Shown here piece by piece: positions 1 to 6,340 of a stretch of 7,806 nucleotides of DNA. Both the position numbers and the translations under genes were made by a program. A model generated the notes under the pieces. That model saw nothing but the letters and a program-made list of their open reading frames with translations, was not told the origin of the DNA and made no database searches. Source of the DNA: an uncultured Burkholderiaceae bacterium. GTDB taxonomy: Bacteria > Pseudomonadota > Gammaproteobacteria > Burkholderiales > Burkholderiaceae_F. The DNA lies in assembly GCA_937936215.1 (NCBI GenBank), contig CALGWX010000310.1, positions 1-7,806 on the forward strand, in the 5' to 3' direction. Positions within the stretch are counted from its first letter, which is position 1. Each line of letters begins with the position of its first letter.

Positions 1-132
1 ATCGGCGCCGCCGACGTGGCGGTCCGGCTCGAACTGCATGAATTGATGCGCGGCCGCCGGCAGTACGCCGAGACTCTGACCGAGGCCGGCGAAATCGCCG
101 TGCGCAAGCAATGGGCGCGGATCGTGCAGTGA
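1..132 (+). CDS. C-terminal end of an unrecognised protein (partial)
   Basis: Frame 1 is open from the first base to a TGA at 130-132 and gives 43 residues ending RKQWARIVQ. The peptide is rich in Arg, Glu and Ala, looks helical and soluble, and has the same base composition as the genes that follow. It is most likely the end of a gene that starts outside the window. I do not recognise the family and assign no function. The reading frame after its stop stays open into the ATP-grasp gene, so the two genes lie in the same frame with 120 bp between them. Confidence 0.6.
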   Translation: MGAADVAVRLELHELMRGRRQYAETLTEAGEIAVRKQWARIVQ

Positions 133-252
133 ACAGGCGCGACACGGAAGGCGGGTAACCTAAGCGCGGTCGTTCCGGTCCCGCCCCCTTCGTATGCTTT
201 CGATGAGCCCGCCTCGCGCCTTGCCCGGCCGCCTGCCATCGGCTGCGGCCCG

Positions 253-1620
253 GTGCCGCTGATGGCGGCGCCGCGCCCGCGGCTGGGCGCGCTGTTCGTC
301 TACGACTGGGATGCAGTCGGTTTCCAGCGCCAGTCGCCGCGCGTCCAACTCGACGCGGCAGGCTTCGACCTGTTCTCCTTCCCAAGCAAACTGCGGCTGG
401 CGGGCTTCGACCTCGAGCGCTTCGCCGACGCGCAGGCGCGGCGCGGGCGTCGGCGCGGCTGGGCCGGGGTCGTCTCCAACCACGAGCAGTTCGGCGCGCT
501 GGCGGCGGCGCTGGTGGCCGAGCGGCTGCGGCTGCCCGGCAACCCGCCCGAGGCGGTGCTCGCCTGCCAGCACAAGCTGCACGCGCGCGCGGTGCTGGCA
601 CAGGTCGCGCCGGAAGCCAACGTGGCCTATGCGCCGCTGCAGGCGGGTTATGGCGACGCGGTTCCCGAGGGCATCGAGTATCCGGCGTTCGCCAAGCCGG
701 TGAAGGCGGCGTTCTCGGTGCTGGCGCGCAAGGTGGCCGACGCCGACGAGTTGCGGCGGCTGACCCGCTTCTCGGCGCACGAGCTGTGGGTCATCCGGCG
801 CTTGGTGGAACCCTTCGAGCGCGTCTGCCGCCGGCGCTTGCCGGCCGCCGGCAGCGCCCACCGCATGCTGCTGGAGCAGCCCGTGCCCGCCGGCACGCCG
901 CAGTACAACCTCGATGGCTGGGTGCAAGACGGCCAGCCGCACCTGCTTGGCGTGGTCGACGCGGTGATGTATCCGGGCACGCAGGCCTTCATGCGCTGGG
1001 AACTGCCGAGCCGCCTGCCGGACGCGGTGCAGCGGCGCGCTTTCGACGTGGCCCGCCGCTTCCTCGCGGCAGTCGGGTTCCGACGGGGGCTGTTCAACAT
1101 GGAGTTCTTCCACGACCCGGGGACCGACCGGCTGACCGTCATCGAATTCACTCCGCGCCTGGCGGCGCAGTTTTCCGACCTCTATCTGCGCGTACTCGGC
1201 GTCGACCCGCACGCGATCGCGGTGGCGCTGGCGCTGGGCGAGGATGCCGCCGCGCTGCCGCGGGCCGCGCCGACCGCGGGCGCGGCCGCGAGCTTCGTCT
1301 ACCGCGCCTTTCCGGGCGAGTCGCTGCCGCCGATGCCCTCGGCGCGCGGGCAGGCCGAGTGGCAGCGCGAGTTCGCCGACGGCCTGCTGTTCGCCTTCCC
1401 GAAGCGGGGCTACGCGCTCGAGCGCGACTTCAAGTGGCTCGGCAGCCACCGCTACGGCGTCATGCACCTGGGCGCGGCCGACGCGCGCGAACTGCGCGCC
1501 CGCTGCGAGGCGGCCAGCCACTGGCTCGGCTGGACGCCACCGTACGCGGAAGACTTCGCGCTGCTCGCGGGCGCGGCCTCAGCGCCGGCCAGCGAGCCGC
1601 AATTCCTCACCGTTCATTGA
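253..1620 (+). CDS. ATP-grasp domain protein (carboxylate-amine ligase-like)
   Basis: A 455-residue cytoplasmic protein with the layout of an ATP-grasp enzyme, a fold that activates a carboxylate as acyl phosphate and joins it to an amine or thiol. Residues 11-100 form a Rossmann-like start (ALFVYDWD). Residues 105-180 hold the lysines expected to contact ATP, K108 in CQHKLHAR and K148 in FAKPVKAAFS. E208 lies in LLEQPV. The metal-binding end is FNMEFF (281-286) followed by IEFTPR (297-302), then SDLY. Family members usually have E-x-N-P-R at this last site; here Asn is Thr300. The C-terminal 110 residues are not assigned. The start is uncertain: GTG at 253 is the earliest start codon in frame, ATG at 262 is equally plausible, and neither has a convincing ribosome binding site. 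The YHS lipoprotein gene follows after 13 bp, suggesting one transcript. The substrate is unknown. Confidence 0.85.
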   Translation: MPLMAAPRPRLGALFVYDWDAVGFQRQSPRVQLDAAGFDLFSFPSKLRLAGFDLERFADAQARRGRRRGWAGVVSNHEQFGALAAALVAERLRLPGNPPEAVLACQHKLHARAVLAQVAPEANVAYAPLQAGYGDAVPEGIEYPAFAKPVKAAFSVLARKVADADELRRLTRFSAHELWVIRRLVEPFERVCRRRLPAAGSAHRMLLEQPVPAGTPQYNLDGWVQDGQPHLLGVVDAVMYPGTQAFMRWELPSRLPDAVQRRAFDVARRFLAAVGFRRGLFNMEFFHDPGTDRLTVIEFTPRLAAQFSDLYLRVLGVDPHAIAVALALGEDAAALPRAAPTAGAAASFVYRAFPGESLPPMPSARGQAEWQREFADGLLFAFPKRGYALERDFKWLGSHRYGVMHLGAADARELRARCEAASHWLGWTPPYAEDFALLAGAASAPASEPQFLTVH

Positions 1621-1633
1621 CTTGTTACCGACG

Positions 1634-2239
1634 ATGCCCATGATCCGAACGTCGAGCGTGATCCTGCTGCTGGCGGCGGTCCTCTTCCTGGCTGGCTGCA
1701 GCGCGATGACGGCGCAGAACCCGCCCACCGCGCTGCGGCCCGTCAACGCCGTGCCGGCCGAAGGCGGCAAGCGGCTGCTGCTGGGCGGCCACGACGTGGT
1801 GGCCTACTTCACCCAGGGCCGCCACGCGCTGGGATCGCCGCAGTTCGAGTCGACCTACGAAGGGGTGACGCTGCGCTTTGCCAGCGCCGAGCACAAGGCG
1901 CTGTTCGACGCCGAGCCGCGGCGGTACCTGCCGCAGTTCGGTGGCTACTGCTCCAACGGCATCGTCTATGGCATCCCCTGGGGCGGCGATGCCGACAGCT
2001 GGGCCATCATCGACGGCCAGCTGTACATCTTCGGTGGCCGCGCCTCGAAGGACGCCTTCATGCTCGACCCGGCTGGCAACCTCAAGCTCGCCGAGAAGTA
2101 CTGGCAGGAGGAAGTGGCCGGCCGCAACAGCTTCCTGCAGCGCGCCTATCGGCTGGTGATCCGCGTGCCGCACTACCAGAGCGGCGAGGAACTCGCCCGG
2201 CGCGTGGCCGAGGCCACGGCGCGCGCGCCAGCGCAGTGA
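1634..2239 (+). CDS. YHS domain lipoprotein
   Basis: A 201-residue exported protein. Residues 1-22 are a lipoprotein signal: a short basic start (R5), a hydrophobic stretch ILLLAAVLFLAG, and lipobox LAGC with the lipidated cysteine at C22. Residue +2 is Ser, not Asp, which in proteobacteria favours sorting to the outer membrane. Residues 50-110 match the YHS domain as found in stand-alone bacterial proteins: GGHDVVAYF, then FASAEHKALFDAEPRRYLPQFGGYC with the conserved cysteine at C106. The following DSWAIIDGQLYIFGG (121-135) corresponds to the W-x-I-V-D-G-K-L-Y segment usual in this family. YHS domains are thought to bind metal, but the role of this family is not established. ATG 1634 was chosen because it gives the full signal; ATG 1640 would give a protein two residues shorter with the lipobox intact. 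It lies 13 bp after the ATP-grasp gene. Confidence 0.85.
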   Translation: MPMIRTSSVILLLAAVLFLAGCSAMTAQNPPTALRPVNAVPAEGGKRLLLGGHDVVAYFTQGRHALGSPQFESTYEGVTLRFASAEHKALFDAEPRRYLPQFGGYCSNGIVYGIPWGGDADSWAIIDGQLYIFGGRASKDAFMLDPAGNLKLAEKYWQEEVAGRNSFLQRAYRLVIRVPHYQSGEELARRVAEATARAPAQ

Positions 2240-2290
2240 TGGCGAGCCGGGCAGTGCCTACGGGCCGACGGCGGCGGATGTGGCTGCCGA

Positions 2291-2529
2291 TCGATCGACA
2301 GTCCATCCCGCTGCCGCTGGCAGGCCTTTCGAGGGAGAGGGTCCGCGCCAGGCTGAGCGTTTTGCGGGCGATCCCGCAGCCGCTGGGAGGCCTTGCGGGC
2401 GCCGAGCTTGTCCCGCCCGCGACCGCGGCGCGCGGCCGGGCCAGCGATCTCGCGCACCAGAAAGCCCTCCGTCGACCGCGCTTCGCGCCGGGGCGCGGAA
2501 TCGGACGCAGCTGACGTCCTGTCGATCGA
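2291..2529. repeat. 11-bp inverted repeat pair bounding 239 bp
   Basis: TCGATCGACAG at 2291-2301 is repeated exactly as its reverse complement CTGTCGATCGA at 2519-2529. The pair encloses nearly all of the gene-free stretch. The right copy overlaps the hydrolase ribosome binding site by two bases. Part of the match is the self-complementary CGATCG, which makes chance more likely. No target-site duplication is visible just outside either copy. Confidence 0.5.
2306..2400. repeat. Imperfect direct repeat, two copies 66 bp apart
   Basis: Copy one runs 2306-2334 and copy two 2372-2400. They agree at 24 of 29 positions, sharing TCCCGC, GCCGCTGG and AGGCCTT. The 66-bp offset equals 22 codons, but I do not believe this stretch is translated. 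It may be a dispersed intergenic repeat of the REP/MITE kind; only a genome-wide search could tell. Confidence 0.5.
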
Positions 2530-2533
2530 GGAG
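2528..2533 (+). promoter_or_regulatory. Ribosome binding site of the Ntn hydrolase
   Basis: GAGGAG lies nine bases before ATG 2543. It is one of only two clear Shine-Dalgarno sequences in the window, and it decides the start over earlier in-frame codons. Confidence 0.75.
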
Positions 2534-2542
2534 TGTTGCCGC

Positions 2543-3601
2543 ATGAGCCTTTTCAAGCCTTGCGCTGGCGCGATTGCGGTCGCCGCGCTGCTGGCCGCGC
2601 CCATCGTCGAGGCGTGCACCCGCGTCGTGTATCTCGGGCCGAAGGGGCGCATCCTGACTGGTCGCAGCATGGACTGGAAGCTGCCGACGACGAGCAACCT
2701 GTGGGTCCTGCCGCGCGGCATGGCGGGCGACGGCGCCGCCGGCGCCCGCTCGGCGAAGTGGTCGTCGCGCTACGGCAGTCTGGTCGTCTCCGGCTACGAC
2801 ATTTCCACCGCCGACGGCATGAACGAGGCCGGCCTGGTGGCCAACCTGCTCTGGGAGGTCGAGGCGACGTATCCGAAGGACGATGGCGTCACGCCGCGGC
2901 TGTCGGTGTCGGTGTTTTCGCAGTACCAGCTCGACCGCTACGCCACGATGGCGGAGGCCGTCGCCGACCTGCGGCGCAACCCGGTGCTGGTCGTCTCGGG
3001 CGCAGTGCCGGTCGGGCCGCCAGGCCGCACGGCGACGGTGCACGTGTCTCTGTCGGATGCCAGCGGCGACAGCGCGGTCATCGAGTGCATCGGTGGCCGG
3101 ATGGTGATCCACCACGACCGCGCCTACCAGGTGATGACCGACGAGCCGACCTACGAGCGGCAACTGGCGATCCTGAAGTACTGGAAACAGGTCAACCCGC
3201 GCGAGTTCCTGCCGGGCACGGTGCGGTCCTCCGACCGCTTCGTCCGCGCGCACTTCTACGTCAACGCGGTGGTGCAGAGCGCCGATGCGCGCGTCGCGGC
3301 CGCGTCGGTGTTCAGCGTCGTGCGCCAGACCTCGGTGCCTTGGGGCATCAGCATCGCCAAGCAGCCGAACCTTTCCACCACCCGCTGGCGCGTGGTGGCC
3401 GATCTCAAGGACCGCCGCAACTACGTCGAGTCGGTGCTGTCGCCGAGCACCTTCTGGGTCGACCTGAAGAACCTTGATTTCTCGCTATGTGCACCGGTGC
3501 GCAGGCTCGATCTGGGGGAGGACATGCAGCGCATCCTGTCGGGCGAGGTCTCGGGCGCCTTCGAGCGCGCCGCGCCGTTTGCCTTCCAGACGGCGGACTG
3601 A
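2543..3601 (+). CDS. Secreted linear amide C-N hydrolase (choloylglycine hydrolase / penicillin V acylase family, Ntn)
   Basis: A 352-residue precursor of an N-terminal nucleophile amidohydrolase that cleaves linear amides such as N-acyl amino acids, bile salt conjugates or penicillin V. Residues 1-24 are a Sec signal peptide ending in the cleavage motif V-E-A, directly before C25, so signal removal would free the catalytic cysteine as the mature N-terminus in the periplasm. Counting from C25, R41 and D44 (GRSMDW) fall exactly where Arg18 and Asp21 lie in bile salt hydrolases. N101 (VANLLW) and R232 (SSDRFVR) fit the remaining active-site Asn and Arg. The segment VMTDEPTY carries D200 where the family normally has Asn (VMTNxPT). 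The length is usual for the family. The substrate cannot be read from the sequence; N-acyl homoserine lactones or acylated amino acids are possible. ATG 2543 is supported by the GAGGAG site. Confidence 0.88.
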   Translation: MSLFKPCAGAIAVAALLAAPIVEACTRVVYLGPKGRILTGRSMDWKLPTTSNLWVLPRGMAGDGAAGARSAKWSSRYGSLVVSGYDISTADGMNEAGLVANLLWEVEATYPKDDGVTPRLSVSVFSQYQLDRYATMAEAVADLRRNPVLVVSGAVPVGPPGRTATVHVSLSDASGDSAVIECIGGRMVIHHDRAYQVMTDEPTYERQLAILKYWKQVNPREFLPGTVRSSDRFVRAHFYVNAVVQSADARVAAASVFSVVRQTSVPWGISIAKQPNLSTTRWRVVADLKDRRNYVESVLSPSTFWVDLKNLDFSLCAPVRRLDLGEDMQRILSGEVSGAFERAAPFAFQTAD

Positions 3602-3761
3602 CCGCGGCGCGCCGGCGTGGCAGGCGGGGGCGCGCGCCATGGCGGGCAGCGCAGGCGGCGCTGAAACGGCGCCTATCATTCGGCGGCCTTTCGCCTCCTT
3701 TGGCCGCAAAATTCGCGGCCGCCTCTGCGCGGCCCGCCGCCGCGGCTGCCGCCCGCTTCGC
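3602..3761 (+). promoter_or_regulatory. Leader of the liv operon with two hairpins and a -10-like box
   Basis: The 160-bp gap before the permease holds two compact inverted repeats. One is GGCGC-TGAAACG-GCGCC (3657-3673). The other is GGCCGC-AAAATTC-GCGGCC (3702-3720). TATCAT (3674-3679), one mismatch from the sigma-70 -10 consensus, lies between them, but no -35 box is evident at the right distance. The stretch 3674-3713 is visibly more AT-rich than its surroundings. Neither hairpin has a following T-run, so they are not typical intrinsic terminators. Confidence 0.3.
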
Positions 3762-5603
3762 ATGGACATCCTGATCGCCCAGTTCGTCACCGGCCTGGCG
3801 TATGCCTCGACGCTGTTCTTGGTCGCTGCCGGGCTGACGATCATCTTCGGCGTCACGCGGGTGGTGAACTTCGCGCACGGCTCGCTGTACATGCTGGGCG
3901 CCTACCTCGCCTACACGATCACCGCGGCGCTGCCAGCGACCGTGCCCGGTTGCTTCGGCGGCCTGCTGCTGGCCGCGGCGATGGTGGCGGCGGTCGGCGT
4001 CGTCATCGAGGTGCTGGTGCTGCGCCGGATCTACGCCGCGCCGGAGATCTTCCAGCTGCTGGCGACCTTCGGCGTGGTGCTGATCGCGCAGGATCTGACG
4101 CTCTGGACCTGGAGCCCCGAGGACCTGTTTGCGCCGCGCGCGCCGGGGCTCGGCGGCGCGGTCGAGATCGCCGGCGCCTTCGTGCCGCAGTACACGCTGC
4201 TGCTGCTCGCCGCCGGGCCGCTGGTCTTCGCGCTGCTCTGGCTGCTGTTCCACCGCACGCAATGGGGCATCGAGGTGCGCGCCGCCACCAGCAATGGGCT
4301 GATGGCCGAGGCGCTGGGCGTCAACCGCCGCCTGCTCTTCACCGGCGTGTTCGCGCTCGGCGCCTTTCTCGCCGGCCTGGCCGGGGCGCTGCAGATCCCG
4401 CGCGAGTCGATCACGCTGCAGATGGACCTGACGGTGATCGTCGAGGCGTTCGTCGTCGTCGTGGTCGGCGGGCTGGGCTCGATCGCCGGCGCCTTCCTGG
4501 CGTCGCTGCTGATCGGGCTGCTGCATGCGTTCGGCGTGCTGTGGCTGCCGGAATCCGCGCTCGTGCTCGCCTTCGTGGCGATGGCGCCGGTGCTGATCGT
4601 CCGGCCGCTGGGTCTGCTCGGCCGCGCCGAGGTGCTGGCGCACACGCGGCCGACGCCGCATGCGCCGTACCAGCGCGCGGGCCGGGCGCTGAAGCTTGCC
4701 TTCGCGCTGGCGCTGGCCGCGGCCGTCAGCGCGCCGCTGTGGGCGAGCCCGTATGCGCTGGTGATCCTCACCGAGATGGCGATCCTGTCGGTGGTCGCGG
4801 CGAGCCTGCACTTCTTCATGAGCCACGGCGGCATCACCTCCTTCGGCCACGCGGCGTTCTTCGGGCTCGGCGCCTATGCGGCGGCCCTGGCGGCGAAGTT
4901 CGCCGGCATCCCCTTTACCGCCAACCTGTTCATCGGCCCGCTGGTGGCGGGGCTGGCGGCGATCTTCTGCGGCTGGTTCGTGCTGCGCGCGCAGGGCGTG
5001 TACGCGGCAATGCTGACGCTCGCCTTCGCGCAGATCCTGTGGTCCACGGCGACGCAGTGGGTGGCGGTCACCGGTGGCGACAACGGCATCCTCGGCCTGT
5101 GGCCGCCCGCGGCTGTCGCCAGCAAGGCGGCGTATTTCTGGCTGACGCTGCTGCTGGCGGTGGCGGCGCTCGCGCTGGTGCGACGCGCGGCGCTACCGCC
5201 GTTTGGCTACGCGCTGCGCGCCGTGCGCGACGCGGCGGCGCGCGCCGTGGCCAGCGGCATCGACGGCAGCCGCCTGCTGTGGGCGGCGTTCGCGGCCGGG
5301 GGACTGTTCGCGGGCCTGGCCGGCGTGCTCAACGCCTATCAGAAGGGTTCGGTGTTCCCGAACGCGCTGGCGATCGCGCAGTCCGTCGATGCGCTGGTGA
5401 TGGTGCTGGCCGGCGGGCTGGCCACGCTTTCCGGGCCGATCGTCGGCGCCGTCGCCTACCACGGTCTGGCGGTGGAACTAGCGCGCGGCGCCGAGCACTG
5501 GCGCCTGATGCTGGGGCTGGCGATCGTCGTGCTGGCGATCGCCTTTCCGCAGGGCATCGCCGGCTTCGTGCGCAGCCGCTTCGAGCGGCCGGGGGCGGCG
5601 TGA
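3762..5603 (+). CDS. Fused LivH-LivM permease of a branched-chain amino acid type ABC importer
   Basis: A 613-residue inner-membrane protein joining the two permease subunits of a HAAT-family importer, which form the pore for branched-chain amino acids or similar carboxylates. Residues 1-285 are LivH-like: MDILIAQFVTGLAYAS, then GLTIIFGVTRVVNFAHGSLYMLGAY, the cytoplasmic coupling loop around ATSNGLMAEALGVN (175-188), and VVGGLGSIAGAF (235-245). Residues 286-311 are a polar linker with several Arg and His residues. Residues 312-613 are LivM-like: SHGGITSFGHAAFFGLGAYAAA (354-375), GGDNGI (438-443), coupling loop RAVRDAAARAVASGID (486-501), and GGLATLSGPIVGA (551-563). Each half is close to full subunit length, with many hydrophobic segments. 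ATG 3762 gives the usual LivH N-terminus but has no clear ribosome binding site; an earlier in-frame ATG at 3639 would add an implausible Arg/Ala-rich extension. The stop overlaps the livG start by 4 bp. Confidence 0.92.
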   Translation: MDILIAQFVTGLAYASTLFLVAAGLTIIFGVTRVVNFAHGSLYMLGAYLAYTITAALPATVPGCFGGLLLAAAMVAAVGVVIEVLVLRRIYAAPEIFQLLATFGVVLIAQDLTLWTWSPEDLFAPRAPGLGGAVEIAGAFVPQYTLLLLAAGPLVFALLWLLFHRTQWGIEVRAATSNGLMAEALGVNRRLLFTGVFALGAFLAGLAGALQIPRESITLQMDLTVIVEAFVVVVVGGLGSIAGAFLASLLIGLLHAFGVLWLPESALVLAFVAMAPVLIVRPLGLLGRAEVLAHTRPTPHAPYQRAGRALKLAFALALAAAVSAPLWASPYALVILTEMAILSVVAASLHFFMSHGGITSFGHAAFFGLGAYAAALAAKFAGIPFTANLFIGPLVAGLAAIFCGWFVLRAQGVYAAMLTLAFAQILWSTATQWVAVTGGDNGILGLWPPAAVASKAAYFWLTLLLAVAALALVRRAALPPFGYALRAVRDAAARAVASGIDGSRLLWAAFAAGGLFAGLAGVLNAYQKGSVFPNALAIAQSVDALVMVLAGGLATLSGPIVGAVAYHGLAVELARGAEHWRLMLGLAIVVLAIAFPQGIAGFVRSRFERPGAA

Positions 5604-6340
5604 CCCTGCTGCGTGTGGCCGCGGTCGAGAAGCGCTTCGGCGGCGTGCGCGCGGTCGATGGCGTGAGCTTCGCGCTGGCGGCCGGCGAGTTCGCGGCGCT
5701 GATCGGCCCCAACGGCGCAGGCAAGTCGACGCTGTTCGCGCTGGTGGCGGGGCACCAGGCGCTCGACGCTGGCCGGGTCGAGTTCGCCGGCCGCGACATC
5801 GGCCGCGCGATGCCGGTCGAGCGCGCCCGCGCCGGCATCGGCCGCACGTTCCAGACCGCCGCCGCCTTTGCGTCGATGACGGTACGGCAGAACGTCCAGC
5901 TCGCGCTCGCGGCGCACGCCGGCGAACTGCGCCACGCCTGGAAGACGCTGGCCGACCGGCACGCCGAGGCCGCGCAGGCGCTGCTCGGGCAGGTTGGAAT
6001 CGCGGCGCTGGCCGCGCGGCCGGCGGCCGACCTGGCCTATGCAGACCTCAAGCGGCTGGAACTGGCCATCGCGCTCGCCGGCGTGCCGCGGCTGCTGCTG
6101 ATGGACGAGCCGACCGCCGGCATGGCCGCCGGCGAGCGCACGGCGCTGATGGACCTGGTGGCGTCGATCGCCGCCGACCAAGGCATCACGGTGCTGTTCA
6201 CCGAGCACGGCATGGACGTCGTGTTCGGCTACGCGCGGCGGCTGCTGGTGATGTCGCGCGGCCGCCTGATCGCCGACGGCCCGCCGGCCGAGGTCCGCGC
6301 CCAGCCGGCGGTGCAGGCCGCCTATTTCGGCGAGCCATGA
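5600..6340 (+). CDS. livG: LivG-type ABC transporter ATP-binding protein
   Basis: A 246-residue cytoplasmic ATPase that would power the fused permease together with LivF. Walker A is GPNGAGKST (36-44), the Q-loop glutamine is Q85 in GRTFQ, Walker B is LLLMDEP (165-171) with E170 as catalytic base, and the switch histidine is H203 in TEHG. The signature motif reads LAYAD (145-149) before LKRLELAIALA; LivG proteins normally have LAYGx or LPYGx, so the Gly that contacts ATP is Ala148. The C-terminal GRLIADGPPAEVRAQPAVQAAYFG is typical of LivG. It starts at GTG 5600, overlapping the permease stop (GTGA), which implies translational coupling. The length is usual to slightly short for LivG. Substrate choice lies with the binding protein, not seen here, so urea- or amide-type ligands cannot be excluded. 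Confidence 0.92.
   Translation: MTLLRVAAVEKRFGGVRAVDGVSFALAAGEFAALIGPNGAGKSTLFALVAGHQALDAGRVEFAGRDIGRAMPVERARAGIGRTFQTAAAFASMTVRQNVQLALAAHAGELRHAWKTLADRHAEAAQALLGQVGIAALAARPAADLAYADLKRLELAIALAGVPRLLLMDEPTAGMAAGERTALMDLVASIAADQGITVLFTEHGMDVVFGYARRLLVMSRGRLIADGPPAEVRAQPAVQAAYFGEP

Larger units (their letters stand above)
2240..2542. other. 303-bp gene-free stretch with repeats
   Basis: Between the YHS lipoprotein stop and the hydrolase start there is no convincing gene. The stretch holds an 11-bp inverted repeat, an imperfect direct repeat of about 29 bp, and two small hairpins (2311-2323, CTGCC-GCT-GGCAG; 2363-2378, TGCGGG-CGAT-CCCGCA). It presumably also contains the promoter of the hydrolase gene, but I see no good -35/-10 pair. 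A 92-codon open frame starts at the lipoprotein stop (2236-2514). It looks like an Arg/Pro/Ala-rich chance frame and is not called. Confidence 0.6.

Noticed and set aside
150..185. GGCGGG and CCCGCC as a terminator after the first gene
   Set aside because: Six pairs with a 24-base loop and no T-run is too weak in DNA of this composition.
160..1521. Minus-strand open frame (453 codons) opposite the ATP-grasp gene
   Set aside because: Arg/Gln/His-rich composition without motifs, while the plus strand has recognisable ATP-grasp motifs in order.
2236..2514. A 92-codon plus-strand frame overlapping the lipoprotein stop, containing the 22-codon-spaced repeat
   Set aside because: No ribosome binding site and an Arg/Pro/Ala-rich product. 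It spans a nucleotide repeat and hairpins, so an untranslated repeat explains the pattern better.
3405..4850. Long minus-strand open frame (481 codons) opposite the hydrolase end and permease
   Set aside because: Its product is dominated by Arg, Gln, His, Asp and Glu with no domain pattern. It mirrors a clear permease gene in GC-rich DNA and is a shadow frame.
3950..5599. Apparent 550-residue N-terminal extension of LivG in the same frame
   Set aside because: It overlaps the whole permease gene in another frame and is Arg/Ala/Gly low-complexity. LivG begins normally at GTG 5600.
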